A DNA stretch of 64,000 nt from Nocardioides pantholopis (GCF_003710085.1 NZ_CP033324.1:806001-870000), one strand, 5' to 3'; positions 37,933 to 45,647 are shown, counted from the stretch's first letter. Made by a program: numbers and translations. Notes: a model not told the origin generated them from the letters alone.

Positions 37933-38570
37933 CCGGCTACCGCACCGTGGCCCGCGATGCGGAGGCCGAGATCGAGGTCCGGCGCTCCCGCTTCCTGTGC
38001 ACGCTCGCCCGGGTCGAGGACGAGCCGGCCGCCCGCGCGGTCGTGGACCGGCTGCGCGCGACGCACTGGGACGCCCGGCACCACTGCACCGCGTTCGTCC
38101 TCGGCCCGCCGCCGGCGCCGGTCGAGCGCTCCAGCGACGACGGGGAGCCGGCCGGCACCGCGGGCGCCCCGATGCTGGAGGTGTTGCGCGGCTGGCACGG
38201 CGAGGGCGTCAGCGACGTGGTCGCGGTCGTGACCCGCTGGTTCGGCGGCACGCTGCTGGGCGCCGGCGGCCTGGTCCGGGCGTACGGCGACGCGGTGCGC
38301 GCCGGCCTGGAGGTCGCCGGGACGCTGCGTCGCGAGCTGCTGCGCGAGGAGCTGCTGGAGGTCGACCACACCGACGCGGGCCGCATCGAGACCGCGCTGC
38401 GCCAGCGCGGCGTGGCCGTGCTCGACACGACGTACGGCGCTCGGGTCGGGCTGCTGCTCGGCGTGCCGCCGGCCGAGGAGCCGCGGCTGCACGCGCTCGT
38501 CGCGGAGCTGACCGGGGGCCGCTCGCAGGCGCGGGCAATCGGCGAGCGCTGGACCGACGTCGCGTCGTAG
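37929..38570 (+). CDS. YigZ/IMPACT family protein
   Basis: 213 residues, GTG start. N-terminal UPF0029/Impact domain with EIEVRRSRFLCTLARV, HHCTAFVLG, SSDDGEPAGTAGAPML and VVAVVTRWFGGTLLGAGGLVRAYGDAV, all near-invariant in the family; C-terminal DUF1949 domain follows (about 140-213). Related to the eukaryotic GCN2 regulator IMPACT; in bacteria it binds nucleic acid or ribosomes in reports, but the role is unsettled. The TAG stop forms part of the next gene's -10 element. Confidence 0.94.
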   Translation: MTGYRTVARDAEAEIEVRRSRFLCTLARVEDEPAARAVVDRLRATHWDARHHCTAFVLGPPPAPVERSSDDGEPAGTAGAPMLEVLRGWHGEGVSDVVAVVTRWFGGTLLGAGGLVRAYGDAVRAGLEVAGTLRRELLREELLEVDHTDAGRIETALRQRGVAVLDTTYGARVGLLLGVPPAEEPRLHALVAELTGGRSQARAIGERWTDVAS

Positions 38571-38573
38571 GGT
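38568..38573 (+). promoter_or_regulatory. -10 element built on a stop codon (leaderless layout)
   Basis: TAGGGT, six bases, then ATG at 38580. The first three bases are the stop codon of the IMPACT gene. Confidence 0.55.
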
Positions 38574-38579
38574 CCCTGC

Positions 38580-38960
38580 ATGAGCATCCCCGTGGACCTC
38601 GCCGACCTGGCGCGGGCCCTGGCCGACCAGGCCCCCGGCTACCTGCTGACCACCACCGACGGCGCGGTCCGCGCGGTGAGCGCCGAGCCGGAGGTGACCG
38701 ACGGCGTCCTGCTCATCGAGGACGCCGGGCGGCGCACCTGCGCCAACATCGCGGCCAACCCGGCGGTCACGCTGCTCTTCCCGCCGCGCGAGGAGCACGG
38801 CTACGCGCTGCTCGTCGACGGCACTGCCGCCCTCACCGGGGGCGACGGCGAGCGGGTCACGGTCACCCCGACCGGTGCCGTGCTGCACCGGCCCCGCCGG
38901 CACGCCGACGGACCGCCCCCGCCCGAGGGCTGCGGCGCCGACTGCCGACCGGTCGGGTGA
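38580..38960 (+). CDS. Small pyridoxamine 5'-phosphate oxidase-like (split-barrel) protein
   Basis: 126 residues. N-terminal helix (LADLARALADQAPGYLLTTT) and a barrel with RTCANIAANPAVTLLFPPREEHGYALLVDGTAAL, the pattern of FMN- or F420-binding split-barrel proteins of the PPOX class. Too short for true PdxH. The C-terminus has an HRP-R-R-H stretch and two cysteines (GCGADCRP), as often seen in actinobacterial members. Ligand unknown. GTGA overlap with the VOC gene. Confidence 0.8.
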   Translation: MSIPVDLADLARALADQAPGYLLTTTDGAVRAVSAEPEVTDGVLLIEDAGRRTCANIAANPAVTLLFPPREEHGYALLVDGTAALTGGDGERVTVTPTGAVLHRPRRHADGPPPPEGCGADCRPVG

Positions 38961-39730
38961 GCCGGGTGCGGGTCGGCTGGCTGACTGTCTACCTGGACCT
39001 CCCCCCGGAGAGCTTCGCGCCGTCGGTCGCGTACTGGTCGGCGCTCACCGGCTACGCCGTCTCCCCGGCCCGCGGCCGCCACGACGAGTACGCCAGCCTG
39101 CTGCCGCCCGGCGGCGCCGACGACCACCTGGCCGTGCAGCGGCTCGGCAGCGGGCCCGGCCGGCTGCACCTCGACCTCCACGTCGCCGACCCGGCCGCGG
39201 CCGCCGAGGAGGCCGTCGGGCTGGGGGCCCGGGTGCTGGCCCGCCCCACGGACGGGTACGTCGTGCTCGAGTCGCCGGGCGGGTTCGTCTTCTGCCTGGT
39301 CTCCCACCCGCAGGGCCGGGCCGCGGCGCCGGCGGCGTGGCCCGGCGGCCGCTCGATGGTCGACCAGGTCTGCCTCGACATCCCGGCGGACGGCTACGAG
39401 CGGGAGACCGCGTTCTGGTCCGCGCTGACCGCGTGGGAGCTGACCGCCTCGGCCGGGGCGGAGTTCCGCCGGCTGCGCCACCAGCCCGGCCTGCCGGTGC
39501 GAATCCTGCTCCAGCGGCTGGCGGAGCCGACCGGCCGGGTCCGCGCCCACCTGGACCTCGCCGCCGACGACCGGGCCGCGGAGGTCGCCCGGCACGAGGC
39601 GCTCGGCGGCCGGGTGCTGGCCCGCCGCCAGTGGTGGACAGTGCTCGCCGACCCGGCCGGCACGGCGTACTGCGTCACCGGCCGAACCCCGACCGACCCG
39701 ACCGACCACCTGACCAAGGAGCCACGATGA
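38957..39730 (+). CDS. Two-domain VOC (glyoxalase-like) family protein
   Basis: 257 residues, GTG start. Two vicinal-oxygen-chelate modules in tandem: residues about 5-118 (LTVYLDLPPESFAPSVAYWSALTGY to GFVFCLV) and about 133-245 (DQVCLDIPADGYERETAFWSALTAWE to GTAYCVTG). Each keeps the beta-alpha-beta-beta-beta layout; potential metal ligands His in HLDLHV and HLDLAAD are present. VOC proteins include dioxygenases, lyases and antibiotic-binding proteins; this one cannot be placed further. ATGA overlap with the DinB-like gene. Confidence 0.9.
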   Translation: MSRVRVGWLTVYLDLPPESFAPSVAYWSALTGYAVSPARGRHDEYASLLPPGGADDHLAVQRLGSGPGRLHLDLHVADPAAAAEEAVGLGARVLARPTDGYVVLESPGGFVFCLVSHPQGRAAAPAAWPGGRSMVDQVCLDIPADGYERETAFWSALTAWELTASAGAEFRRLRHQPGLPVRILLQRLAEPTGRVRAHLDLAADDRAAEVARHEALGGRVLARRQWWTVLADPAGTAYCVTGRTPTDPTDHLTKEPR

Positions 39731-40257
39731 GCCACGGGACCGACCAGACCGAGCGGACAGAGCCGCCGCTGGCCGCCGACGAGCGCACGATGCTGCTGGC
39801 GTTCCTGGATCTCCAGCGCCAGACCCTGCGACTGAAGGCGAGCGGCCTGACCGCCGAGCAGCTGCGCACCCCGCACCCGCCCAGCACGCTCACCCTGGCC
39901 GGGCTGCTCAAGCACCTGGCCCTGGTCGAGGACGACTGGCTCGGCGAGGTCATGCGGGGCGGGGAGCCGCGCGAGCCCTGGGCGTCGGTCGACTGGGGCG
40001 CCGACCGGGACTGGGAGTTCCACACGGCGCTCGAGGACGAGCCCGAGGAGCTGTTCGCGCTCTTCGACCGGGCCGTCGCCGACGCGGACGAGGTCCTGGC
40101 CGCGCATCCCGACCTGGACGACCTCGCGGCGGGCACGCGCCACGGCCGCCGGCCGTCGCTGCGCTGGATCCTGCTGCACATGATCGAGGAGTACGCCCGC
40201 CACAACGGGCACGCGGACCTCCTGCGCGAGGCCATCGACGGGCAGACCGGGACGTGA
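39727..40257 (+). CDS. DinB/DUF664 family protein
   Basis: 176 residues. Four-helix DinB fold: opening ERTMLLAFLDLQRQTLRLKASGLTAEQL, a first ligand His in LLKHLALVEDDWL, and the end motif SLRWILLHMIEEYARHNGHADLLRE with two more His, giving the three-histidine metal site. Members are thiol-dependent or metal-dependent transferases, often mycothiol-linked in actinobacteria. Substrate unknown. Shares GTGA with the GNAT gene. Confidence 0.93.
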   Translation: MSHGTDQTERTEPPLAADERTMLLAFLDLQRQTLRLKASGLTAEQLRTPHPPSTLTLAGLLKHLALVEDDWLGEVMRGGEPREPWASVDWGADRDWEFHTALEDEPEELFALFDRAVADADEVLAAHPDLDDLAAGTRHGRRPSLRWILLHMIEEYARHNGHADLLREAIDGQTGT

Positions 40258-40739
40258 TCCACACGGCCACCGACGCGGACTGGCCGCGGATCTGGCCGTT
40301 CCTCCAGGAGACGGTGCTGGCGGGGGAGACCTACGCCTACCCCCTCGACCTGACAGCGGACTCCGGGCGGGACCTGTGGATGCGCCAGCCGCCGGGCCGC
40401 ACCGTCGTGCTCGTCGAGGACGGGGAGGTCCTGGGCAGCGGCACGATGGGCCCGAACCGGCCCGGCCGCGGCAGCCACGTCGGCACCGCGTCGTTCCTGG
40501 TCGCCCCCGCCGCCCGCGGGCGCGGCGTGGGCCGGGCGCTGGGCGAGCACGTCGTGCAGTGGCACCGCGACCAGGGGTTCCACGCCATCCAGTTCAACGC
40601 CGTCGTCGAGACCAACACGGTCGCCGTCCGGCTGTGGCAGGCGCTCGGCTTCGGGATCATCGGCACGGTGCCACAGGCCTTCGACTCGGCTGCCCACGGC
40701 CTGGTGGGCCTGCACGTCATGCACCTGCCGCTGGACTGA
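40254..40739 (+). CDS. GNAT family N-acetyltransferase
   Basis: 161 residues, GTG start. The acetyl-CoA pyrophosphate loop is clear (VAPAARGRGVGRALGEHVVQW), preceded by the beta-strand VVLVEDGEVLGSGTMGPN and followed by the conserved NTVAVRLWQALGFGIIGTVPQAF. Acetylates an unknown amine. It ends a run of overlapping genes that starts at 37153 (TSUP, IMPACT, PPOX, VOC, DinB, GNAT) and converges on the AarF kinase gene. Confidence 0.93.
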   Translation: MIHTATDADWPRIWPFLQETVLAGETYAYPLDLTADSGRDLWMRQPPGRTVVLVEDGEVLGSGTMGPNRPGRGSHVGTASFLVAPAARGRGVGRALGEHVVQWHRDQGFHAIQFNAVVETNTVAVRLWQALGFGIIGTVPQAFDSAAHGLVGLHVMHLPLD

Positions 40740-40761
40740 GCGCGCCGGCGGACGCGGCCCC

Positions 40762-42108
40762 TCAGGGCGGCGAGAAGCCCGGGAGGTGGCGCTCCAGGAT
40801 CTCGCGGAACGGCGCCTCGGCCTCCAGCTGGCTGAGCACCCCGACGCCACCGAGCCAGGTGCGGTGGATGAGCAGGTAGGACGGCGGCAGGTTCAGCCGG
40901 GTCGCCATCGTGTACGCCGGGTCGGCGGGGTCGTTGATGCGCCGGAACTGCTCCTGCATCCATGCCCGGGAGAACCGGAACCGCGCCTGGCGCATCGGCT
41001 CGACGAACGGCGCGAGGTAGTCCAGCAGCAGGTCGGGGTCGACAGCGATCCGGTCCCTGACGAAGCCCTCGGCGCGCAGCCCCTCGACCAGGTCGTCGCG
41101 GTCCTCGATCAGGCAGATGCTGATCAGCCGGCCCATCGCGTCCGGGAGGCCGCGCTCGGGCAGCCGGGCCACCGCCCCGTAGTCCAGCACCGCGAGCCGG
41201 CCGGGGGAGCCGTCCTCCTGCGGCAGCACCCGGTAGTTCCCCGGGTGCGGGTCGGCGTGCAGCATCCCGGTCAGCTCCGGGCCGGCGAAGAGGAACGTCG
41301 CGAACAGCTCGCCGTAGTGGTCGCGCTCCTCGCGGGTCCCCGCCTCGATGATCGAGGCCAGCGAGGCCGGGCTCTCCACCCACTCGGTGACCAGCACGTG
41401 CTCGCCGACGGCGACCACGTCGGGCACCACGATCTGCCGGCCGAGCTCGGGGTCCTCGCGGAAGGCCCGGGCGAACGCCGCCTGCGCGTCGGCCTCGAGC
41501 TGGTAGTCCAGCTCGTCCTCGGCCCGCGCCTGGAGCTCCTCGATCAGCGGCTTGAGGTCCAGCCCGGGCATCAGCGGCCCCATGCTCCGGGCCAGCCGGG
41601 AGAGCTGGCGCAGGTCGGAGCGGAGCGCGTCCCCGGCGCCGGGGTACTGCACCTTGACCGCGACCTCGCGCCCGTCGTGCCAGCGGCCGCGGTGCACCTG
41701 CCCGATCGAGGCGGCCGCGGCCGGGCCGCCGTCCAGCCAGACCAGCCGGTCGGCCCAGTCCGGGCCGAGGTCGCGGGCGATGACCTCCCGCACGGTGCGG
41801 GTCGGCATCGGGGGCGCGGAGTCCTGGAGCCGGGTGAGCTCCTGGCGGTACGGCGCCACCAGCGACTCCGGCAGCGCCGCCTCGAGCACCGAGAGCGTCT
41901 GGCCGAGCTTCATCGCGCCGCCCTTGAGCTCGCCCAGGGTCCGGAACAGCTGCTCGGCCGTACGCTGCTGGATCTCGGTCATCACGGTCTCGGCGGGGCG
42001 CCCGCCGAGGCGCTTGCCGAAGCCGATCGCGCTGCGTCCGGCGTACCCCAGCGGCAGCGCCGCCAGGCGCGCGGTGCGGGAGACGGCCTTGCGCGGGAGG
42101 TCACTCAC
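40762..42108 (-). CDS. ABC1/AarF (UbiB-like) atypical kinase
   Basis: 448 residues from the GTG giving MSDLPRKAVSRTAR; the open frame extends upstream through the repeat region but is not protein-like there. Family signatures: the inhibitory KxGQ loop as GGAMKLGQTLSVL, the Ala-rich nucleotide loop AAAASIGQVHRG, catalytic Lys in VAVKVQYPG, HADPHPGN and the DYGAVARL metal site. Members support quinone or isoprenoid lipid metabolism at the membrane; many actinobacterial copies have unknown targets. Convergent with the GNAT gene with only 22 bases between. Confidence 0.92.
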   Translation of the reverse strand: MSDLPRKAVSRTARLAALPLGYAGRSAIGFGKRLGGRPAETVMTEIQQRTAEQLFRTLGELKGGAMKLGQTLSVLEAALPESLVAPYRQELTRLQDSAPPMPTRTVREVIARDLGPDWADRLVWLDGGPAAAASIGQVHRGRWHDGREVAVKVQYPGAGDALRSDLRQLSRLARSMGPLMPGLDLKPLIEELQARAEDELDYQLEADAQAAFARAFREDPELGRQIVVPDVVAVGEHVLVTEWVESPASLASIIEAGTREERDHYGELFATFLFAGPELTGMLHADPHPGNYRVLPQEDGSPGRLAVLDYGAVARLPERGLPDAMGRLISICLIEDRDDLVEGLRAEGFVRDRIAVDPDLLLDYLAPFVEPMRQARFRFSRAWMQEQFRRINDPADPAYTMATRLNLPPSYLLIHRTWLGGVGVLSQLEAEAPFREILERHLPGFSPP

Positions 42109-42158
42109 GCCACCATTGTGACCTCCGGTGCCTGAGAGCGGCCGGCTTGCGGACCTGT

Positions 42159-42251
42159 GGCGGTGAGGCTGCCACCGTTTGGGCCCGGTCCGCCGGGGTG
42201 GCGGTGAGCCTGCCACCGTTTGGGTCCGGCCGACGGTGGCCAGCTCACCGC
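42159..42251. repeat. Short intergenic repeat: two direct copies and one inverted partial copy
   Basis: A 30-base unit at 42159-42188 is repeated at 42200-42229 with two differences (period 41). A 19-base inverted version lies at 42233-42251 with two differences. Each unit contains CGGTG and CACCG arms, so it can fold, and ends in CCGTTTGGG. It lies between the AarF and APH-type genes, both on the minus strand. It looks like a REP-type element. Confidence 0.75.
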
Positions 42252-42285
42252 TGGGGTGACGGGCCCGCGCGGCGTACGCCGTCAG

Positions 42286-43149
42286 CTAGCCCGCCTGACC
42301 GGCACCCTCCGGGTACAGCCCGTCCAGCAGCCGGTGCCCGGACGCCTCGAACCCCTCGTCGCCGACTCCGTAGGCCCACACCGCGGCGCCGACCGCCTGC
42401 GCCACCAGGGCGCGCCGCCACTCGTCCGGTTCGCGGGGGTCCTCGCCGTACCCCTCGAGGAACGCCTCCTCCAGGCCGGGATCGCGTGCGAAGTCCTGAC
42501 CCGCGAGGCGGACGAAGTCCTCGCTCTGCGGGCGCAGGTCGGCGCGTCCGAGGTCGATCACCCGGACGACGCCGTCGTCGATCAGCCAGTTGCGCGGCTG
42601 CCAGTCACCGTGCGTGGGGAGGACCCGGGCGCCGCCGCTGGTCCAGCTCGCCACCTCGGCGCGCACGCGCCGCTCGATCCGGGGGTCGATGCGGTGCGGC
42701 AGCCCGATCTGGTGCTCGACGCGCGCCCGGAAGCGGTCGTTCCAGCCCTGGTCGACGACCGAGAGCTGGCCGTGGAAGGCGGCGAGCAGCGCGCCCGCCT
42801 GCCGATAGGTGTCCGGGTCGTCCTGCGCGCCGGTCCCCTCCACCAGCCTGCCCGGGAGGTAGCGGGTGACCAGCAGCCTCGCCCCCTCGTCGCCGTACGC
42901 CAGCTCGGGAGCGTGCCCGGTGCTGACCCAGGGCTCCAGCCACTCCCGGTGCGCGCGGAGCTCCCGGGCGATGTGCCTGTCGGTGACGCCGCCCGCCTTG
43001 ACGATGAAGCGGCCCTGGCCGCTGGCCAGGGAGAGCACGGTCGTCTCGACCAGTCCCCAGCTGAGGTCCTCGAGGACCCGCGCGTCGGGCAGCCACCGCA
43101 GCAGCAGCTCGCGCTGCTCGGGGCTCAGCCGGCTCAGTGGGTCCGCCAC
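42286..43149 (-). CDS. Aminoglycoside phosphotransferase (APH)-fold kinase
   Basis: 287 residues with the GTG at 43149 (starts MADPLSRLSPEQRELL); in-frame GTGs up to 43173 are alternatives, but TAGGAT at 43158-43163 fits as a -10 and would overlap them. Kinase-like fold with the Lys strand RFIVKAGG, catalytic loop THGDWQPRNWLID (HGDxxxxN) and metal Asp in VIDLGRAD. The family phosphorylates aminoglycosides, macrolides, choline or sugars; this one is not close enough to a known resistance enzyme to name the substrate. Confidence 0.86.
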   Translation of the reverse strand: MADPLSRLSPEQRELLLRWLPDARVLEDLSWGLVETTVLSLASGQGRFIVKAGGVTDRHIARELRAHREWLEPWVSTGHAPELAYGDEGARLLVTRYLPGRLVEGTGAQDDPDTYRQAGALLAAFHGQLSVVDQGWNDRFRARVEHQIGLPHRIDPRIERRVRAEVASWTSGGARVLPTHGDWQPRNWLIDDGVVRVIDLGRADLRPQSEDFVRLAGQDFARDPGLEEAFLEGYGEDPREPDEWRRALVAQAVGAAVWAYGVGDEGFEASGHRLLDGLYPEGAGQAG

Positions 43150-43157
43150 GACGAGCG

Positions 43158-43163
43158 ATCCTA
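43158..43163 (-). promoter_or_regulatory. Possible -10 element of the APH-fold gene
   Basis: On the minus strand TAGGAT, eight bases, then GTG at 43149. The spacing is slightly longer than at the other leaderless genes. Confidence 0.4.
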
Positions 43164-43266
43164 GGTCCACCACGACGGCGCAGTCGCCCCTGAGCGTGAC
43201 GAGGCTCGGGCGGCCTCACCCGTCCGATCCCGGCCAGCGCCTGCGACCCGGTCGGTCCCCGCTGGC

Positions 43267-43272
43267 TAGCCT
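43267..43272 (+). promoter_or_regulatory. -10 element of the MarR gene (leaderless layout)
   Basis: TAGCCT, six bases, then ATG at 43279. Confidence 0.6.
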
Positions 43273-43278
43273 GCCCCC

Positions 43279-43695
43279 ATGTCCGAGCCGCCGCCGTTCA
43301 GCCCGACCGTCACCCTGCTGACGGTGAGCCGGGTGTGGGAGGTGGCGTTCGCGGAGGCGCTGAAGCCGCTCGGGCTGACGACCCGCAAGTACGGCCTGCT
43401 CGGGCACGTCCGCGGAACTCCGGGCATCTCCTTCAGCGAGCTGGCCCGGCGCTCGCGCATCACCGTGCAGAGCGCGCACGCCACGGTGGCGGGGTTCGTC
43501 GAGGCCGGCCTGGTCGATGACGGGACCGCCCACGCCGGCGCCGCCTCGACGCTGCACGTCACGGCCGATGGGGAGGCGCTGCTGTCCCGGGCCGCCGAGG
43601 CGGTGGCCCGCCTCGACGAGGAGTTCGCAGCCCAGCTCCCGGAGCTGACCGAGGCGCTGCGCGCTCAGATGCTGCGCGCGATGGGTGGGCAGTAG
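43279..43695 (+). CDS. MarR-family transcriptional regulator
   Basis: 138 residues. Winged helix at about 30-95: KPLGLTTRKYGLLGHVRGTPGISFSELARRSRITVQSAHATVAGFVEAGLVDDG, then a beta-wing and a C-terminal dimer helix (AQLPELTEALRAQML). MarR proteins usually repress a neighbouring gene and let go when a small ligand or oxidant binds; there is no cysteine in the visible sensor region, so a ligand is more likely than thiol oxidation. A perfect inverted repeat lies over the -10 of the next gene, the probable target. Confidence 0.92.
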   Translation: MSEPPPFSPTVTLLTVSRVWEVAFAEALKPLGLTTRKYGLLGHVRGTPGISFSELARRSRITVQSAHATVAGFVEAGLVDDGTAHAGAASTLHVTADGEALLSRAAEAVARLDEEFAAQLPELTEALRAQMLRAMGGQ

Positions 43696-43700
43696 GCCTG

Positions 43701-43721
43701 ACCTTCAGGTAGCCTGAAGGT
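43701..43721. promoter_or_regulatory. Probable MarR operator over the -10 of the downstream gene
   Basis: Arms ACCTTCAGG (43701-43709) and CCTGAAGGT (43713-43721) are exact complements around TAG. The -10 hexamer TAGCCT (43710-43715) lies inside, and the ATG follows seven bases after it at 43723. Bound regulator would block polymerase directly. The site begins six bases after the MarR gene's stop. Confidence 0.75.
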
Positions 43722-43722
43722 T

Positions 43723-44169
43723 ATGGAATCCCTGCTGCTCTCCGCGCACGTGTTGGCGGGCATCCTGCTCGTGGGGCCGGTCGCCGTCACGGCCAGCCTC
43801 TTCCCGCGCTACGCGCCGGTGTCGGCGACGACGGGGGAGACCCACCGCAACGCGGACATCGCCCGGCTCCTGCACCGCGTCACCCGCGGGTACGGCGCCG
43901 CGGCGCTCGTGGTGCCGGTCGTCGGGCTCGCGCTGGCCGGCGTACAGGGGCGCACCACCGAGGTGTGGGTCATCGTCGCGATGGTGCTCACGGCGGTCGC
44001 GGGCGGCCTGCTCGCCCTCCAGATCGCACCCCGGCAGCGCGAGGCGCTGGACGCCCCCGACGACGGCGCCCAGCTGCGCCGGCTCGGCATGCTCACCGGG
44101 GTCTTCAACCTGCTCTGGGCGCTGGTCGTGGTGCTGATGATCGTGCGGCCCGGATCGAGCTATCCGTGA
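43723..44169 (+). CDS. Small integral membrane protein, DUF2269-like
   Basis: 148 residues, four hydrophobic helices (about 3-25, 52-72, 78-98, 120-143), with an early SAHVLAGILLVGPVAVTASLF and the HRNADIARLLHRVTRGYG loop, similar in layout to DUF2269-type membrane proteins. The function is unknown. The MarR operator lies over its promoter, so it heads a small regulated operon (with DUF3817 and rhodanese genes, joined by GTGA and ATGA overlaps). Confidence 0.8.
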   Translation: MESLLLSAHVLAGILLVGPVAVTASLFPRYAPVSATTGETHRNADIARLLHRVTRGYGAAALVVPVVGLALAGVQGRTTEVWVIVAMVLTAVAGGLLALQIAPRQREALDAPDDGAQLRRLGMLTGVFNLLWALVVVLMIVRPGSSYP

Positions 44170-44432
44170 GTGGCCCGCTGCGTGTGCTCGGCGTGCTCTC
44201 GGTCCTCGAGCTGGCCAGCGTGCTGGTGCTGCTCGGCAACCTCGCCACCGTCCACGACCCGACGGTGACGAGCGTCCTCGGCCCGGTCCACGGCGCGCTC
44301 TACCTCTCGGTCGCGACCAACGCGCTGCTCGCCCGCCGCCTCACGGCCCGGACCCGGATCGGCGCGGTGCTGCCCGGGCTCAGCGGCCCGCTCACCGTCC
44401 TCAACGTACGAAGGGAGGCGCGCGCATCATGA
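44166..44432 (+). CDS. DUF3817-like small membrane protein
   Basis: 88 residues, GTG start. Three hydrophobic segments with the pattern ELASVLVLLGNLATVHDP, GPVHGALYLSVATNALL and a final hydrophobic stretch (IGAVLPGLSGPLTVLN), as in short DUF3817 proteins, with the conserved GPVHG turn. Function unknown. Stop overlaps the rhodanese ATG. Confidence 0.75.
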   Translation: MSGPLRVLGVLSVLELASVLVLLGNLATVHDPTVTSVLGPVHGALYLSVATNALLARRLTARTRIGAVLPGLSGPLTVLNVRREARAS

Positions 44433-44761
44433 GTTTCCGTCACTACCTGCGCCGCCCGCCGGCCGTCAGTGCCGCCGAGGCCGTTCGCCTGGTCGCCGAG
44501 GGCGCCCTGGTCGTGGACGTGCGTCGCGACTTCGAGTGGAACCGCACCCACATCCCGGACGCGGTGCACATCCCCCTCGACCAGCTGCCCGAGCGCTGCC
44601 TGGAGCTGCCCGAGGACCGGCTGATCGTCACGTTCTGCACCGGCGGCATCCGCTCCGCCAACGCCGCGAACCTGCTGGTCGAGAACGGCTTCGACGCCGT
44701 CAACATGAGCCGCGGCCTGATCGACTGGCGGGCCGCCGGGGGACCGCTCACCACCGGGTGA
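44429..44761 (+). CDS. Rhodanese-like sulfurtransferase
   Basis: 110 residues, single rhodanese domain. N-terminal VSAAEAVRLVAEGALVVDVRRDFEWNRTHIPDAVHIPL and active-site loop VTFCTGGIRSANAANLL, with catalytic Cys in CTGGIR. GGAGG-type ribosome site upstream. Carries persulfide sulfur between donors and thiol acceptors; with the MarR regulator and membrane proteins a sulfur- or redox-related response is likely but unproven. A palindromic repeat cluster follows. Confidence 0.94.
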   Translation: MSFRHYLRRPPAVSAAEAVRLVAEGALVVDVRRDFEWNRTHIPDAVHIPLDQLPERCLELPEDRLIVTFCTGGIRSANAANLLVENGFDAVNMSRGLIDWRAAGGPLTTG

Positions 44762-44800
44762 CGGCCGCCCGGCCGGTCTGGTGACCAGGAGCGCGACGTT

Positions 44801-44898
44801 CGAGAAGAACAGGTGGGGTCGGGGGAGTTCGGGCGCCTGTTCTCGGCCCGAACCCACCCGTTTCTCAGATTGGCCGGCCAACCCCACCTGTTTTCTCG
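44801..44898. repeat. Palindromic repeat element between rhodanese and msrA
   Basis: Imperfect terminal inverted repeats: CGAGAAGAACAGGTGGGGT at 44801-44819 and ACCCCACCTGTTTTCTCG at 44881-44898, one base different in length. Inside, GTTCGGGC (44827-44834) and GCCCGAAC (44846-44853) form an exact 8-bp stem, and a third variant of the arm (AACCCACCCGTTTCTC) lies at 44851-44866. No transposase. It resembles a REP- or MITE-like unit and may also end both convergent transcripts. Confidence 0.7.
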
Positions 44899-44921
44899 GG
44901 CGCGGGGCCCACTGGTGCAGC

Positions 44922-45578
44922 TCAGGCGGTCTCGGGGAACCGCACTCCGGTGTTGGAGTGGCAGCGGTAGCCGTGCGGGTTCTTGTGCAGGTACTGCTGG
45001 TGCACGTCCTCCGCGTAGTAGTACGGCGTCTCGGCGGCGGGCCGGATCTCGGTGGTGATCTCGCCCAGACCGCGCCGGGCCAGCTCTTCGCCGTACACCC
45101 GGGTCAGCTCGCGGGCGACCTGCTCCTGCTCCGGCGTCGTGTAGTAGATCGCCGAGCGGTACTGGGTGCCGACGTCGTTGCCCTGGCGCATCCCCTGGGT
45201 CGGGTCGTGGACCTCGAAGAACCGCTTCACGAGGTCGGCGTAGGAGACGACGGCGGGGTCGAAGACCACCCGGACGGCCTCGGTGTGGTTGGTGCGGCCG
45301 CTGCACACCTCCTCGTAGGAGGGGTTCGGGGTGGTGCCGCCGGCGTACCCCACCGAGGTGGACCAGACGCCGGGCAGCTGCCAGTAGATCTCCTCGGCGC
45401 CCCAGAAGCAGCCGAGGCCGAAGACGGCGACCTGGTAGCCCTCGGGGGCCTCGTCGGTGACCAGCGGGGTGCCGAGCACGAGGTGCCGCTCGGCGAGCGG
45501 CCAGGGGCGCTCGGTGCGGCCGGGCAGGGCCTGCTCAGGGGCGACCAGCTCGGGGGTGGTGCGGGAGAAGAAGGACAC
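44922..45578 (-). CDS. msrA: Peptide methionine sulfoxide reductase MsrA
   Basis: 218 residues with GTG at 45578 behind a TGGAG site. N-terminal extension of about 45 residues, then the active site AVFGLGCFWGAEEIYW with catalytic Cys in GCFWG, GYAGGTTPNPSYEEVCSG, and the conserved DPTQGMRQGNDVGTQYRSAIY. Reduces the S-sulfoxide of methionine in proteins using thioredoxin or another thiol. Ends HKNPHGYRCHSNTGVRFP with a possible resolving cysteine. Divergent from metB. Confidence 0.96.
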   Translation of the reverse strand: MSFFSRTTPELVAPEQALPGRTERPWPLAERHLVLGTPLVTDEAPEGYQVAVFGLGCFWGAEEIYWQLPGVWSTSVGYAGGTTPNPSYEEVCSGRTNHTEAVRVVFDPAVVSYADLVKRFFEVHDPTQGMRQGNDVGTQYRSAIYYTTPEQEQVARELTRVYGEELARRGLGEITTEIRPAAETPYYYAEDVHQQYLHKNPHGYRCHSNTGVRFPETA

Positions 45579-45647
45579 GTGATCACTCCAGGGGGTTGAC
45601 GTCACAGTCTGCAACAACGTCGGTGGGCGGTCCCTTCCCGGCGGGGA

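Noticed and set aside
40762-42216. Longer AarF kinase starting near 42216
   Set aside because: The added residues translate the repeat cluster (42159-42251) and lack conservation in character; GTG 42108 gives the family-like start.
42286-43149. Aminoglycoside resistance gene
   Set aside because: Only the general APH fold is visible; no subgroup signature supports a drug substrate.
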